Assembly: GCA_946811185.2 (NCBI GenBank) | Contig: OX328112.1 | Location: 25,991,742-26,055,741, forward strand | Direction of reading: 5' to 3' | From: Hippopus hippopus | Lineage: Eukaryota > Mollusca > Bivalvia > Cardiida > Cardiidae | DNA length: 64,000 nucleotides | In this document: in pieces, positions 1 through 8,333 of the stretch | How positions within the stretch are numbered: position 1 is the first letter of the stretch | Layout of the letters: every line of letters begins with the position of its first letter | Translations under genes and position numbers: made by a program | Notes under the pieces: generated by a model | What the model was told of the DNA's origin: nothing | Seen by the model: only the letters and a program-made list of their open reading frames with translations | Database searches by the model: none

Positions 1-620
1 GCGTTTAAATGGATTTCAAAATCAGGCAAAAAGTGAACAAAAGATAGAGTGACCTGGCAACTTTTGTTCTAATTTTGAAATTAATTTCTCTGCCAGCAAC
101 TAACGCTTGCGCAGACCATACAATAACAAATTGTCATTATTACAATAATCTCCATACTTTGAAATGGTACGATTTAAATTTAAATGCATTTTGACGCGTA
201 CCACGTTTACTTTTGGCAGCTATTGTTACTTAAAGGATGTTCATCATTTTGGTCCTTAAAGGCCCAGGAGAGGCCAAAATATCAAAGCAGGTGTCCTAAT
301 ACATTTAAATTTAAATCATACCATTTAAAAGTATGGAAAATATTGTGGAGATGACAGTCTGTTATCGTGTGGTTGGGCCATGTGTTAGTCGCTGGCAGAA
401 AAAAGAATTTTTAAATCAGGCAAAAAGTAAGCAAAAGACACAGCTACCTGGCAGGTTTTAACCTAGTTTTGAAATTAATTTCTGTCAGCGACTAACACTT
501 GGACCGATCTTACAATGACAGATTGTCATCTTCACAATAATTTCCATACTTTAAAATGGTATGATATAAATTTAAATGCATTTAAACGCCCGCTTTGTTT
601 ACTTTTGACCTTTTTTTGCT
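1..620. repeat. Foldback MITE, one partial and one full copy
   Basis: Two adjacent copies of one repeat. The first (1-240) is cut by the window edge and the second spans about 262-620. Each has arms that are reverse complements of each other: TTTAAATTTAAATCATACC followed by a GTATGG motif on the left, and the mirrored CCATAC ... TAAATTTAAATGCA on the right. Other shared landmarks are TTAGTCGCTGGCAGAAA and its mirror CAGCGACTAAC. A third copy lies at 4008-4380. No coding capacity; this is a non-autonomous palindromic element. Confidence 0.75.
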
Positions 621-734
621 ACTATAATAATAGAATGCTGTCAAATCACCAGAAATATTTTGAAAATTGGAGTATCTTATATCACTATCGCCAGAAAACC
701 ACTCTCAGAAAAACCTTTTGTGATCGGTTATCAA

Positions 735-1880
735 AAACGAAAGAAGTGGACCATGATGGCTCTGAGTCTTTCTAGCCAAACACAACCCATTTCCAATCTC
801 TTCCGAGAAATCAAGACAAACATTCTAACAGACTTCCATGAGAATTGAACTTAAAATGTGGCCTCTAGAGTGTACAAAATTTTTTTCTAGAGTTTGTCTT
901 AGTTACATGGCCCTTTTTCAAACTCATTGAAAATATCATCAAGACAAACATTCTGGCCAACTTTCATGAGATTTAGAGTTGAATATGAGGGGTATATACG
1001 CTTTGTGAAAGATTTGAACAAATGACCTCGTTTTTGACTTGACCTGACCCTTTTTGCAAAGGGCCTGAAGCACATGTATTATCAAAACAAACACTTTGAC
1101 CAATTTTCATGATTATTGGACAGATAATGTGGCGTCTAGGATGTACAGAAGGTTACTCTAAGATACGACCTGATGAACTAGTTTTTGAACCCACATGACC
1201 CATTTTCAAACATGTATTAGAAATCTTACAAACCATTATTCTGACCATCTTTCATGATAATTGGACTGAAAATGTGGTCTCTAGAATGTACACAAGGTTT
1301 TAGTGTGTGTGTGTTTTTATTTATTTATTTATTTATTATTTTTATTATTATAATATTTTTTTTAATCAGATTTGACCTGATGACCTACTTTTTGACCCGA
1401 CATGGTCCGTTTTGAAACTTATCTGAGACAGTATAATGACAGTCATTCTGACCAACTTTCGTGGGTGTTAAAAAGAAAATGTGGTTTCCAGAGTGTACAC
1501 ATTTTATCCTCGTATTTTATTATTATTATTACTTTTTTTTTTCAAAGATTTGTTCTAGTGCACTAGTTTTTTTCCCCCGATGTGAACTTTTTTCAAATTT
1601 GTGTGAGTTACCATCAAAAAACAAAAATTCTGAAACTTTCAATAGTACAGGACTAAAAATGGGTCTTTTACAATGTACATGAGAGTTTTCTAAGATTTGG
1701 CCTGGTGACCTGTTTTTTTACTCGACGTGACCCATTCTCGAACTCATCTGAGACAATATCAAGACAAACATTCTAAGTTTCATAAGCACTGGACAGAAAA
1801 TGTACACAAGGTAAGTTGACGACGGACCCGTACAAAGCACGATCACGAAAGCTTACCTTTATCATTTTGTGCTTAGGTGA
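735..1880 (+). repeat. Tandem-like array of ~130-180 bp units with terminal hairpin
   Basis: At least seven diverged units carry the pattern ATCAAGACAAACATTCTGAC, then CAACTTTCATGA, then AAAATGTGGCCTCTAGA and TGTACA. Units begin near 812, 939, 1080, 1213, 1432, 1611 and 1757. The array ends near 1820-1878 in GACGACGGACC, AAGCACGATCACGAAAGC and a TTGTGCTTAGGTGA segment. An opposite-strand relative is at 49100-49780. I recall this repeat as widespread in bivalve genomes, but the assignment is from memory. Confidence 0.7.
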
Positions 1881-2816
1881 ACTTAAAAAAAAATAGAAGT
1901 ACATGTAATTTTATCACTGTTAATGGTACCACCTAGAAGTAAATATCACACTCTTCTTTGTGAAACAAGCATATGCTCTCGCCAAAGAGAGAAAAAAAGA
2001 GTAAAAGAGTTGATATCCAGTTGCTATTGTTCATGACATTCAGTAAAAGATGAGCGGCGTACGAGGTACTGGAAAATGTATGTTAACTTCACTAATCTGA
2101 TGAATCATATCATTAATCGGTCGGCGTGAGCCGGACTATTAGAGAGACAAAAAAATTTCGGAAATCCGTCCGCTGAGGGCAAACTGATGTAAGTTCAAGT
2201 CGTAACGGCTTTTACTTATAGCCTTTTAACACTAACACCCGCTGTGATGACCTTATTACAAAAACTCCTTTTAACCCAGATACGCGCAAGAATACTGACT
2301 AGTAGTAAGCAGGCCTTTAAGTAATCCCATACTTAACTTTTCAGTTATGTAATAAATGGCGTTTATAGTTTGTTTAGTGTTGAATTATGTCATAATACCA
2401 GTATTATCAAAATCTCGCGCCAGCAAAAACTAAAAAAAAAATGTAGTAGTTTACTTTCAACATGGATATAAGAAATGGGGTCAGTGATAAAGCAACAAGT
2501 TTATGAATGAAACAAGTGCGATTCAAGTGTATCGGGTTATGTAAACACATCTTGTAGTCATCTGCCATCCATATTATTTGGCAAATTTCTAGTGATCCGT
2601 TGATCAAGTCATTACCTAGTTACGGGATAGGCCGAGTTGTGACGAGTGCTGTCCGTATATGTAGCAGGTGTTGAAAAGATGATAGGTCATTTGGCCTTGA
2701 ACAGAGATAAAATTGCAATCGAACGGAGTTTGTATGGAAACATTGCTTTTAAAAATGGAAAATTTAGATTGTTATGCCTTAGAGCAAACTGATGTACATG
2801 CAGTTGGTAACAGCTG
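1881..2816. other. No gene seen
   Basis: AT-rich sequence with frequent stops in all frames. The longest reading frames are under 70 codons and show no domain pattern or splice context. I see nothing supportable here. Confidence 0.5.
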
Positions 2817-3572
2817 TACCGTATTTTCCGGACGCTGCACTGTATAGGCCGCAACCTTCCATTTTAACCATTCAAGAAATAAAAAATATTGTATAAGGCT
2901 GCACCGGCACATAAGCCGCGGCCGATACGCTTGGTTACTGTACAATGTCATCCCTCTTTAGATACATGTACATGTAAGACCGATTTGTACCGGTATGTGT
3001 ATTATACAAGTTCAAGACACGAAACATATTTATCCGTTGTTTTTGCATTTTTTCATTACATTGGAGTAATTTCCCCTTCTGCAGTTCAAATCACTCCGAA
3101 CACTAGAGACCGTTATCATTCGTCTATCCACTGTTGAATAATCTACGGAATTTCGAAATTGTCGAATTGTTACTTTGATTGACGGTACACACCAAAGAAC
3201 GCCTTTGATTACATTCGCAGTTAACCGCTGATTAGTACCAATAAATATCATCAAACAAAAGGTGTGAAAATCTAGGTTGGTCACGAATTTTAACACATTC
3301 ACAAGTTTGCATGCGGATTAATTTAACTACCAACAAAACAAAGGTATAAGTGTTCGAGAAATACTTTGTGGGCGTGAACCAAAGTGGCACCCACATGGGG
3401 AACTGTACACTGGTGGTTTCTCTTTATTTTCAGTTTCACAGGCCGCACTAACAGGTCATTTAGAAAAATAAAATTAACGTATAAGCCGCTTCGTCTTATA
3501 GGCCGCACCCTCGAAAATTTCCATTTTTTTTACAGATAGGTCGGGGCCTTTTGTCCGGAAAGTACGGCAAGT
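2817..3572. repeat. MITE with imperfect inverted ends
   Basis: The left end reads TACCGTATTTTCCGGAC followed by a TATAGGCCGCA segment. The right end is the reverse complement of TGCCGTACTTTCCGGAC, preceded by CTTATAGGCCGCACC. The ends match imperfectly over about 40 bp, with about 750 bp between. No intact reading frame, and I could not fix a target-site duplication. Confidence 0.55.
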
Positions 3573-3804
3573 TTAAAATAGTATTCGGCAGATGGTCGTT
3601 TATTGTTAGCGAGGTGAAGCGTGTAATGCTGTGAGGGATAAAGGATGTAGAGTTGTTTAAGGGTTATGACCCTAGCGGATGACAATTACGTAAACATTGT
3701 CAGAATGGACTGGTTATCCAACGCGTGCAACCTTAGCAACTATACTATCCATGCACAATACTGACCAGCATAGATCTGATTACGCATCTTTCAGCTTAGG
3801 ATGT

Positions 3805-4008
3805 ATTAACCCTTGGCTGCTAAGCGCGCCTTTATGACCTTTTGCTGACTGTGTAGAACAAGATCAGACTGCACACTACATGCAGTCTGATTTTGGATCT
3901 ACACTGTCCGATAAGGAGATACTTTTTCACAAAAATACCTTTGAAATAGTAAACACTTGGGGTTTTACTGTCGGCTTGAAAATTTCATTTAATTTATTTA
4001 GCAGGTTA
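3805..4008. repeat. Palindromic MITE, family M1
   Basis: A ~200-bp element with TTAACCCTT at the left and a degraded AGGTTAAAG at the right. Its core is a palindrome, AAGATCAGACTGCA ... TGCAGTCTGAT, followed by GGATCTACACTGTCCGATAAGG. Relatives with the same core lie near 24845, 30985, 38680, 55085 and 56400. Confidence 0.7.
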
Positions 4009-4380
4009 AAGGCCCAGTAGAGGCCAAGCTATCAAAGCAGGTGCCATAATACGTTTAAATTTAAATCATACTATTTAAAAGTATGGAAAATATTGTGGAG
4101 ATGACAGTCTGTTATTGTGTGTTCCGGCCATATGTTAGTCGCTGGCAGAAACAAGAATTTTTAGAATCAGGCAAAAAGTAAACAAAAGACACAGCCACCT
4201 GGTAGGTTTTAACCTAGTTTTGATATCAATTTCTCAGTCAGCGACTAACACTAGGACCGACCGCACAATGACAGATTGCCATCCTCACAATTATATAAAT
4301 TTAAATGCATTTTAACACCCGCTTTGTTTACTTTTTGTACTTTATTGTTACTTTAAGGATTTAATCGTTTTCATAGCCCC
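4008..4380. repeat. Foldback MITE, third copy
   Basis: Same family as the copies at 1-620: GGCCCAGTAGAGGCCAAGC start, TTAGTCGCTGGCAGAAAC, then the mirrored arm with CAGTCAGCGACTAACAC and TAAATTTAAATGCATTTTAA. It lies about 470 bp left of the large element's insertion site. Confidence 0.7.
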
Positions 4381-4843
4381 TCTTCCTCTCCTTCCATCCG
4401 CGGTACTACCATTTTACACGCTCACTAACATGTTTCTTCGTGATGATATTCTAAAGACTGGAATCAGTCTGTTAACCAAACAATCCTGTGGGGCTATAAA
4501 CTGGGAAAAAAGTGCATGTATTTAGAATGTTCTCTTTTTGCTCACAGCGTTTTTTCATCATTTGAAAGATTTTCAACATTTTGTAATTTGGTATAGTTAA
4601 ATAGAGCATTTTCATAAAGTAAAAAAAATCTGAAAGTGCAAAACAAATAAGCTTACTTAGTGTAATAATCTCCATGTCTGAATCAACTGACCAGGGAAAA
4701 AGCTTTTTTTCGGAGAGCCCAGATTCAGACCAGACTGCACAGAACAAGCAATCAGATCTTAGATCTGTCATGCCTGTTTTCTGAGATATTCTAGTCCAGA
4801 CAGCAATGGCCCTGTAATAGTTAGGCTGCTTTTCCACGCTTCA

Positions 4844-4849
4844 CATATC
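4844..4849. repeat. Target-site duplication, left copy (CATATC)
   Basis: CATATC directly abuts the first base of the left terminal repeat, and the same six bases abut the right end at 19213-19218. A 6-bp duplication is the size expected for Polinton/Maverick insertion. The empty site would have read TTCACATATCTATTTC. Confidence 0.9.
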
Positions 4850-4862
4850 AGTAGTATAGGGG

Positions 4863-4903
4863 AGTCACTTGGGGCAAAATAGGCGATTTTGCCCCAAGTG
4901 ACT
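4863..4903. promoter_or_regulatory. Terminal hairpin, left
   Basis: A perfect 18-bp inverted repeat (AGTCACTTGGGGCAAAAT and its complement) around a 5-nt loop, starting 13 nt from the element end. The mirror copy is at 19159-19199. Its position and symmetry suggest a role in end recognition or replication start; that role is inference. Confidence 0.8.
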
Positions 4904-5400
4904 ACCCCTGAGTGCCCCATTCTGCTATCTTGACAGTAAAATGGGGCACTGGGATAGCAAATGGGGCACTTTTGGAGACAAACCGGAAGTAGATAACGCC
5001 AAAAGTCCGCCATTTTGAATTCTGACGGGTAAGCACTATGGGGCACTATGACGTCACTTCCGGTTGCCCCAAGTGACTACCCCTGAGTGGCCCATTCTGC
5101 TACCCTGACAGTAAATGGGGCAGCGGGGGTAGCAGAATAGGGCACGTGACGTCACTTCCGGCTGACGTGACCTTCCGGTACCTACTCTCCTTACCCTGAG
5201 AGGGGGAAAGATGGGTGTGGCTTAGGAAAGTTATGTGACGTCATGGTTACAGGGCAAAGACCATTTCCGGTTGATCTTAGACTGTACATATTGCAGAGAT
5301 TGGCAAGTCCCTATCTGACTTACCTTGAGTGCCCCATTCTGCTTACCCTGAGTGGGGTTGTACTGACTGATAGTCTTGAAAAATGACAATTTGAAAGATC
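4904..5400. promoter_or_regulatory. TIR tip zone with iterated GGGGCAC blocks, CRE and ETS-like sites
   Basis: Repeated blocks of the form TGCCCCATTCTGCTA(T/C)C ... GACAGTAAA(A)TGGGGCA in both orientations. Three perfect CRE/ATF palindromes TGACGTCA lie at 5049-5056, 5147-5154 and 5236-5243. The first two run directly into ACTTCCGG, an ETS-type core. Repeated opposed blocks near the end of a protein-primed element are plausible origin/terminal-protein or integrase sites, and the CRE and ETS motifs are plausible host-factor sites. No gene is seen here. The mirror is at 18675-19158. Confidence 0.6.
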
Positions 5401-5401
5401 A

Positions 5402-5436
5402 CTCTTTCGTGTGGAATGGTAGCCCTGAAAAGGGCT
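5402..5436 (-). terminator. Histone-type 3' processing signal (left 101-aa gene)
   Basis: On the minus strand: stem AGCCCT, loop TTTC, stem AGGGCT (5436-5421), then ACCA and CACGAAAGAG (5411-5402) as histone downstream element. It starts 20 nt past the stop codon of the 101-aa gene. The layout equals that of replication-dependent histone mRNAs, with an A-U instead of G-C first pair. Confidence 0.85.
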
Positions 5437-5456
5437 GTTTGTGGAGATTGTGTTTT

Positions 5457-5762
5457 TTAGGCACAACCTCCAACTTTTCTGCAGGCTGGACAGCTGCTTG
5501 CTGTCCGCCTCCTTAGCCTCCTCAATCCCATCTCGTCCAGGTTAAAGTTTAGCGTGAACGCCGGCTCATCGTCGTCATCCCAGCATTCCGTCACTGGGAT
5601 GACAAACTCCTTCTTTTCGTTAGCTATCGCCAATGGTGGTGATGGTAGTCTTTTATCCTCACCCATTATCTTCTCGATTTGACCGTTTACTCTCTCTAAT
5701 TTTAATGAGAGGGTGGATACCGCTCTCATTAAGTTTTGAACTGATTTTCGGAGATCTTCCAT
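5457..5762 (-). CDS. Small coiled-coil protein with C-terminal CPAC...GC motif, left copy (101 aa)
   Basis: Unrecognised family. Residues 1-35 form an amphipathic, coiled-coil-like helix beginning MEDLRKSVQNLMRAV. The middle has an acidic WDDDDEP patch and the C-terminus reads SCPACRKVGGCA, a compact cysteine cluster that may bind zinc. The 114-aa neighbour ends the same way (ACPICHANFGCCH), so the two may be distant paralogues. The ATG follows a TATAAAAG (5793-5800, minus strand) by about 30 nt, giving a very short leader. The right TIR carries the same gene, identical except for a five-residue patch near residue 79 (EMGLR here, DQQIK there). An open frame in both copies argues for a real gene. 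Confidence 0.72.
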   Translation of the reverse strand: MEDLRKSVQNLMRAVSTLSLKLERVNGQIEKIMGEDKRLPSPPLAIANEKKEFVIPVTECWDDDDEPAFTLNFNLDEMGLRRLRRRTASSCPACRKVGGCA

Positions 5763-5792
5763 CGTTCAATTGAATAGTGGAAAAATCGTCGG

Positions 5793-5945
5793 CTTTTATA
5801 AGCTGATGGGAGGATTGACCTACTTTGGTTCAGAATTAACGGTGACCAATCAAAATGTGTAATGATATAACGAACGAATCGATTGGACACCGTTAATTCT
5901 ATGTCAAAGTAGGTCAATCCTCTCGTCAGAACTAGGATTGACCTA
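5793..5945 (-). promoter_or_regulatory. Promoter module of the 101-aa gene, left
   Basis: Reading toward the gene: TAGGTCA-type half-sites (5939-5945, 5910-5916 and 5816-5822), an opposed CCAAT pair (ATTGG 5882-5886, CCAAT 5846-5850) about 30 bp apart, a GTTAATTCTGA motif, and TATAAAAG at 5793-5800. The same order recurs before the other arm genes. CCAAT plus TATA is typical of histone promoters, and AAAGTAGGTCA fits the monomeric ROR/REV-ERB site pattern. Factor assignments are inference. Confidence 0.7.
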
Positions 5946-6429
5946 CTTTGATTCAGAATTAAGAGCTCGTTCCCGGGCGAAAGCACCCTCGATGAAGAGG
6001 GGGTTTAAACGCTATGTGTTATTAAGTGTAACTCATAGAGGTAGAAATGCTAAAAAATTTGAAAAGAATAATCTTTCAGAATTAACGTTTTTGACCAATC
6101 AGAAGCTTCGTTGCTTTAATGTTGCCCAATCAGAAGCTTCGTTATATTTCTTTGTGTGAGTAAAAAAACTAGAAGGAGAAGATTCGTGTTATGCACATGA
6201 GTTTGGACTTAGTCTTTTTTTGATATGGAATACAGTGTGATTTTAATGCCCACACTGTCTCTGGTCAAGAGGGTTGGGAATAGACTTTTTTTGTCTGGTT
6301 AGAGTAAAAAATTTGCAGTGGGACTGTGGACTTAGGCTTTTTTGAGTATAACTCTTAGAGTGTAACTCATTGATTGAAAGTCTTAGAGTGTATCTCTTTT
6401 AGAGGAAATTGACAATTTGAAAAGAAAGA
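5946..6429. repeat. TIR spacer repeated three times in the element
   Basis: Present here, in the right TIR (17644-18110) and in part again at 16435-16720. Holds GAGGGTGCTTTCGCCCGGGA-type sequence, GATTGGTCAAAAACG, an AATACAGTGTGATTTT block and short GAGTTACACTCT/CTTAGAGTGTA palindromic words. A 73-codon open frame runs through it, but it has no promoter or 3' signal of its own. Confidence 0.6.
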
Positions 6430-6465
6430 TCTTTTCGTGGTGTTGGGTTAGCCCTGAAAAGGGCT
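6430..6465 (-). terminator. Histone-type 3' processing signal (114-aa gene)
   Basis: Minus strand: perfect AGCCCT-TTTC-AGGGCT stem-loop (6465-6450), then AACCCA and CACGAAAAGA (6439-6430). It begins about 30 nt after the TAA of the 114-aa gene. The right-TIR partner at 17608 has a G-U pair in the stem. Confidence 0.83.
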
Positions 6466-6494
6466 GTTTTTCTGTGTTGGAATGTTTTGCAGCT

Positions 6495-6839
6495 TTAATG
6501 ACAACATCCAAAATTTGCGTGGCAGATTGGACATGCTCCGACTCTTTTCGTGATTGTCATTGCTCCATTATTAAAAGTAATCCGTCTCCTGAATTCCACA
6601 TCAACCAAGATAACGTCAGGTGCTGTCTCTAGAACTAGTTCGACTATTTTCTCACCAAGATCTACGTATGTGCGTGATATTTGTTCTAGTTGTATTCTAT
6701 TCTCTTCAATCCTGTTCTTTAGTATCAGTACTTGATCACCACCAATCAGAAAGACTCGGAGAGCCTCAATAAGTCGATGATTTATTTGGTCCATTTTTTC
6801 GTTAACACTTAACCGTGCTATTCGAGAGCTGAGTGTCAA
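6495..6839 (-). CDS. Small helical protein with C-terminal CPIC...CCH motif (114 aa)
   Basis: No family recognised. Residues 1-75 are predicted mostly helical with heptad-like leucine/isoleucine spacing (LIEALRVFLIGGDQVLILKN, then IEENRIQLEQ). A beta-like stretch follows (PDVILVDVEFRRRITF), and the chain ends ACPICHANFGCCH, a cysteine cluster shared in form with the 101-aa TIR protein. TATAAA at 6871-6876 (minus) sits about 30 nt before the ATG. It is the first unique gene inside the left TIR, whose boundary falls exactly on its stop codon. Role unknown; possibly structural or regulatory. Confidence 0.7.
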   Translation of the reverse strand: MTLSSRIARLSVNEKMDQINHRLIEALRVFLIGGDQVLILKNRIEENRIQLEQISRTYVDLGEKIVELVLETAPDVILVDVEFRRRITFNNGAMTITKRVGACPICHANFGCCH

Positions 6840-6870
6840 ATGATTTATTATTTGGAAAAAATCGACGACT

Positions 6871-6898
6871 TTTATACGTTTACAGTGGGATTGACCTA
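6871..6898 (-). promoter_or_regulatory. Short promoter of the 114-aa gene
   Basis: TATAAA (6871-6876, minus strand) with a TAGGTCA half-site just upstream (6892-6898). The CCAAT pair of the full module is missing here, so this is a reduced form of the arm promoter. Confidence 0.55.
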
Positions 6899-7084
6899 CT
6901 TTGACTTAGAATTAAGAGCGCGAACCTGGTAGAAAGCACCCTGAGTAAAGTTCTGAGAAAAAATAGCTTAATGCATACATATGTGGAAAATTCTCTTTAG
7001 AACAGATCTATTTTGAATGAAGTAGAAAAAAGCATTCATTTGACCTAGACAAAAGTGAAAAATTAGAAGGCTTTTCTGAGTGTA

Positions 7085-7150
7085 ACTCTAAGAGTGAAAG
7101 TCTTTTGACTGAAAGTCTTTTGACTGAAAGTCGTTTGACTAAAAATTCAC
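7085..7150. repeat. Short tandem repeat CTGAAAGTCTTTTGA
   Basis: Several copies of a ~15-bp unit, GACTGAAAGTCTTTT. The same word family (GTCAAAAGACTTTCAGTC) lies past the stem-loop/HDE of other arm genes, for example 8068-8100, 14465-14500, 15315-15365 and 16335-16385. Its regular place just after the 3' signal suggests it belongs to a 3'-flank module. Confidence 0.6.
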
Positions 7151-7170
7151 AAAATTTGAGGAAAGATAGA

Positions 7171-7205
7171 TCTTTTCGTGGTGTTGGGTAGCCCTGAAAA
7201 GGGCT
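7171..7205 (-). terminator. Histone-type 3' processing signal (broken 47-codon gene)
   Basis: Minus strand: perfect AGCCCT-TTTC-AGGGCT (7205-7190), ACCCA, then CACGAAAAGA (7180-7171). It lies about 22 nt past the stop of the small broken gene at 7227-7367, which is the main reason to accept that gene as real. Confidence 0.82.
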
Positions 7206-7226
7206 GTTTGTACAGGTTCACTTTTT

Positions 7227-7367
7227 TTAACCTCTTCTCTTTATTCTCCTATTTTCCATCGCATTTATTACTTGGAATAGATGCTCAACTTCACGCCTTA
7301 TACGTCTAAGGCGTTCTCTTTCTTCTATCCAGTACAGTTATGTAAGTAAAATTGTCAGTCCAAACAT
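7227..7367 (-). pseudogene. Small basic helical protein, interrupted by an in-frame stop
   Basis: An ATG (7365-7367) lies about 64 nt after a minus-strand TATAAAA (7431-7437). Codon 10 is TAA (7338-7340). The same frame then stays open for 36 codons to a TAA at 7227-7229, coding a highly charged, coiled-coil-like tail (IEERERLRRIRREVEHLF then NRRIKRRG). A histone-type stem-loop follows the second stop. The layout (TATA, ATG, coding, stem-loop) is that of the other arm genes, so I read this as a gene with a nonsense change. Readthrough or a short intron cannot be excluded. Confidence 0.5.
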
Positions 7368-7430
7368 TGTGCTGATTTGGTTTTAACTCTACAGCAGCTG
7401 AGTTCCGAATGAATGTGTTTTGCGATTGTC

Positions 7431-7630
7431 TTTTATAGTCTACAGAGCTATAAAAATAGTGACTACAAAGTATTTTAACTATGATCACTGAGAATAGTGT
7501 TTTGCATAGAGGAAAATGCAGTTGGGTTAACGTTGACCAATCAAAATGTGTAATGATATAACGGACGATTCGATTGGACAAACGTTAATTCTGAGTCAAA
7601 GTAGGTCAATCCCCCTGCAAACGTATAAAA
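7431..7630. promoter_or_regulatory. Divergent arm promoter
   Basis: Serves the broken gene leftward (TATAAAA 7431-7437, minus) and the 99-aa gene rightward (TATAAAA 7624-7630). Between them are CCAAT (7537-7541), ATTGG (7573-7577), GTTAATTCTGA, and TAGGTCA (7602-7608). It matches the module at 14841-14984, which likewise drives a Lys/Glu-rich paralogue on one side. Confidence 0.65.
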
Positions 7631-7669
7631 AACGAACTTTTTTTATTATCGGGTTATTTTCATTTCACA

Positions 7670-7969
7670 ATGAAAGCCAACAAATTCTTCTGTGGGTTAT
7701 TTGGAAAGCCAAAGGTTGAGGAGGAGAAAAAGAAAGAGATGGAGGAGAAGATAGAGATGGAGAAGAAAAGAGAAGAAGAAAGAAAGAGGCTAAAGTTTAA
7801 GGCACTGTGTGCTTTTTTTGAGAGGCGGGGGTACGAGTTTTATACTCGTACCCCAAAGGTGAAGATGGGGAACATTTATCCCGACCTGAGGGATTTCATG
7901 CCACCCACTGAGCATCGTGGGTGGCAAAAGAAGCTGCAAAAGATGTATCCTTCACTGGTATGGAATTAA
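7670..7969 (+). CDS. Lys/Glu-rich coiled-coil protein (99 aa)
   Basis: Begins MKANKFFCGLFGKPK, then a long charged helix of alternating Glu/Lys (residues ~17-45) and a more globular tail with GYEFYTRTPKVK and PSLVWN. The minus-strand gene at 14594-14800 has the same plan (MKDNKTFSKCFGRRK plus charged helix, then LCEFLKRQGLEF against LCAFFERRGYEF here), so the two are inverted paralogues sitting next to the inner inverted repeat on each side. TATA is 40 nt before the ATG and a histone-type stem-loop starts 30 nt after the stop. Function unknown. Confidence 0.72.
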   Translation: MKANKFFCGLFGKPKVEEEKKKEMEEKIEMEKKREEERKRLKFKALCAFFERRGYEFYTRTPKVKMGNIYPDLRDFMPPTEHRGWQKKLQKMYPSLVWN

Positions 7970-7998
7970 TTTATCCAGCCAGTGAATGGAGAAAAAAC

Positions 7999-8033
7999 AG
8001 CCCTTTTCAGGGCTACCATTCCCCAAGAAAGAG
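7999..8033 (+). terminator. Histone-type 3' processing signal (99-aa gene)
   Basis: Perfect AGCCCT-TTTC-AGGGCT stem-loop (7999-8014), ACCA, then CAAGAAAGAG (8024-8033). The CAAGAAAGA word equals the sea-urchin-type histone downstream element as I remember it, at the right spacing. Confidence 0.87.
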
Positions 8034-8134
8034 CTTTTCTTTCGAATTGTCAATTTTTTCTCTCAAAAGACTTATAGTCAAAAGACTAACAGTCAGAAGA
8101 AAAAAAGTCAAGCCCAGAATTATTTCATATGTTT

Positions 8135-8140
8135 TTTATT
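8135..8140 (-). terminator. Poly(A) signal AATAAA in the inner repeat (minus strand)
   Basis: AATAAA read on the minus strand, about 195 nt past the stop of the 284-aa zinc-knuckle gene. It is the mirror of the plus-strand AATAAA at 14422. Confidence 0.5.
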
Positions 8141-8318
8141 CAAACAATTTTGTACAATGAAACAAGACATGAACTGTGAAAAAACATTGGAATGAAAAAC
8201 AATATCTGTTAAAAACATTGGAATGAAAACATTTAAACAAGTCAACCTTTTTTTGTTAAAACATTTTTTTTAAAAAAACTTAAAACAATATTTTGCAACA
8301 GTTTTTCAACAACCACTT

Positions 8319-8324
8319 TTTATT
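8319..8324 (-). terminator. Poly(A) signal of the zinc-knuckle gene
   Basis: AATAAA on the minus strand 10 nt past the TGA stop at 8334-8336. No histone-type stem-loop follows this gene, unlike all arm genes. Confidence 0.6.
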
Positions 8325-8333
8325 GAAACTTTT

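Larger units (their letters stand above)
4850..6497 (+). repeat. Left terminal inverted repeat
   Basis: Nearly identical to the reverse complement of 17575-19212. It contains a terminal hairpin, a GGGGCAC-rich zone with CRE sites, a complete 101-aa gene, its promoter, a spacer and a histone-type stem-loop. It carries a small extra duplication near 5034-5049 (CACTATGGGGCACTATG) that the right copy lacks. The inner edge coincides with the TAA stop codon of the flanking gene on both sides, so each TIR ends in a 3'-end module attached to a different gene (114 aa on the left, 214 aa on the right). Confidence 0.9.
7977..8224 (+). repeat. Inner inverted repeat, left copy
   Basis: About 250 bp, nearly identical to the reverse complement of 14334-14584. 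It holds the stem-loop/HDE of the 99-aa gene on the plus strand and, on the minus strand, an AATAAA (8135-8140) usable by the leftward core gene. It therefore marks the border between the arm and the core, with both kinds of 3' signal overlapping on opposite strands. Confidence 0.85.

Noticed and set aside
4472..4837. 121-codon minus-strand frame left of the element
   Set aside because: Crosses repeat-like sequence with an M1-type core; no domain, no splice context.
5938..6159. 73-codon open frame in the TIR spacer, repeated at 17914-18135 and in part at 16538-16720
   Set aside because: It begins inside a TAGGTCA promoter site, has no TATA or stem-loop of its own, and is conserved only because the repeat itself is copied.
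7190..7205. Stem-loops as bacterial-type rho-independent terminators
   Set aside because: Stem of 6 bp with UUUC loop, ACCCA flank and a purine-rich downstream element fits histone processing; there is no U-run after the stem.
7306..7581. 91-codon minus-strand frame starting in the divergent promoter
   Set aside because: Its first half is the CCAAT/TATA module and it overlaps the better-supported small gene in another frame.
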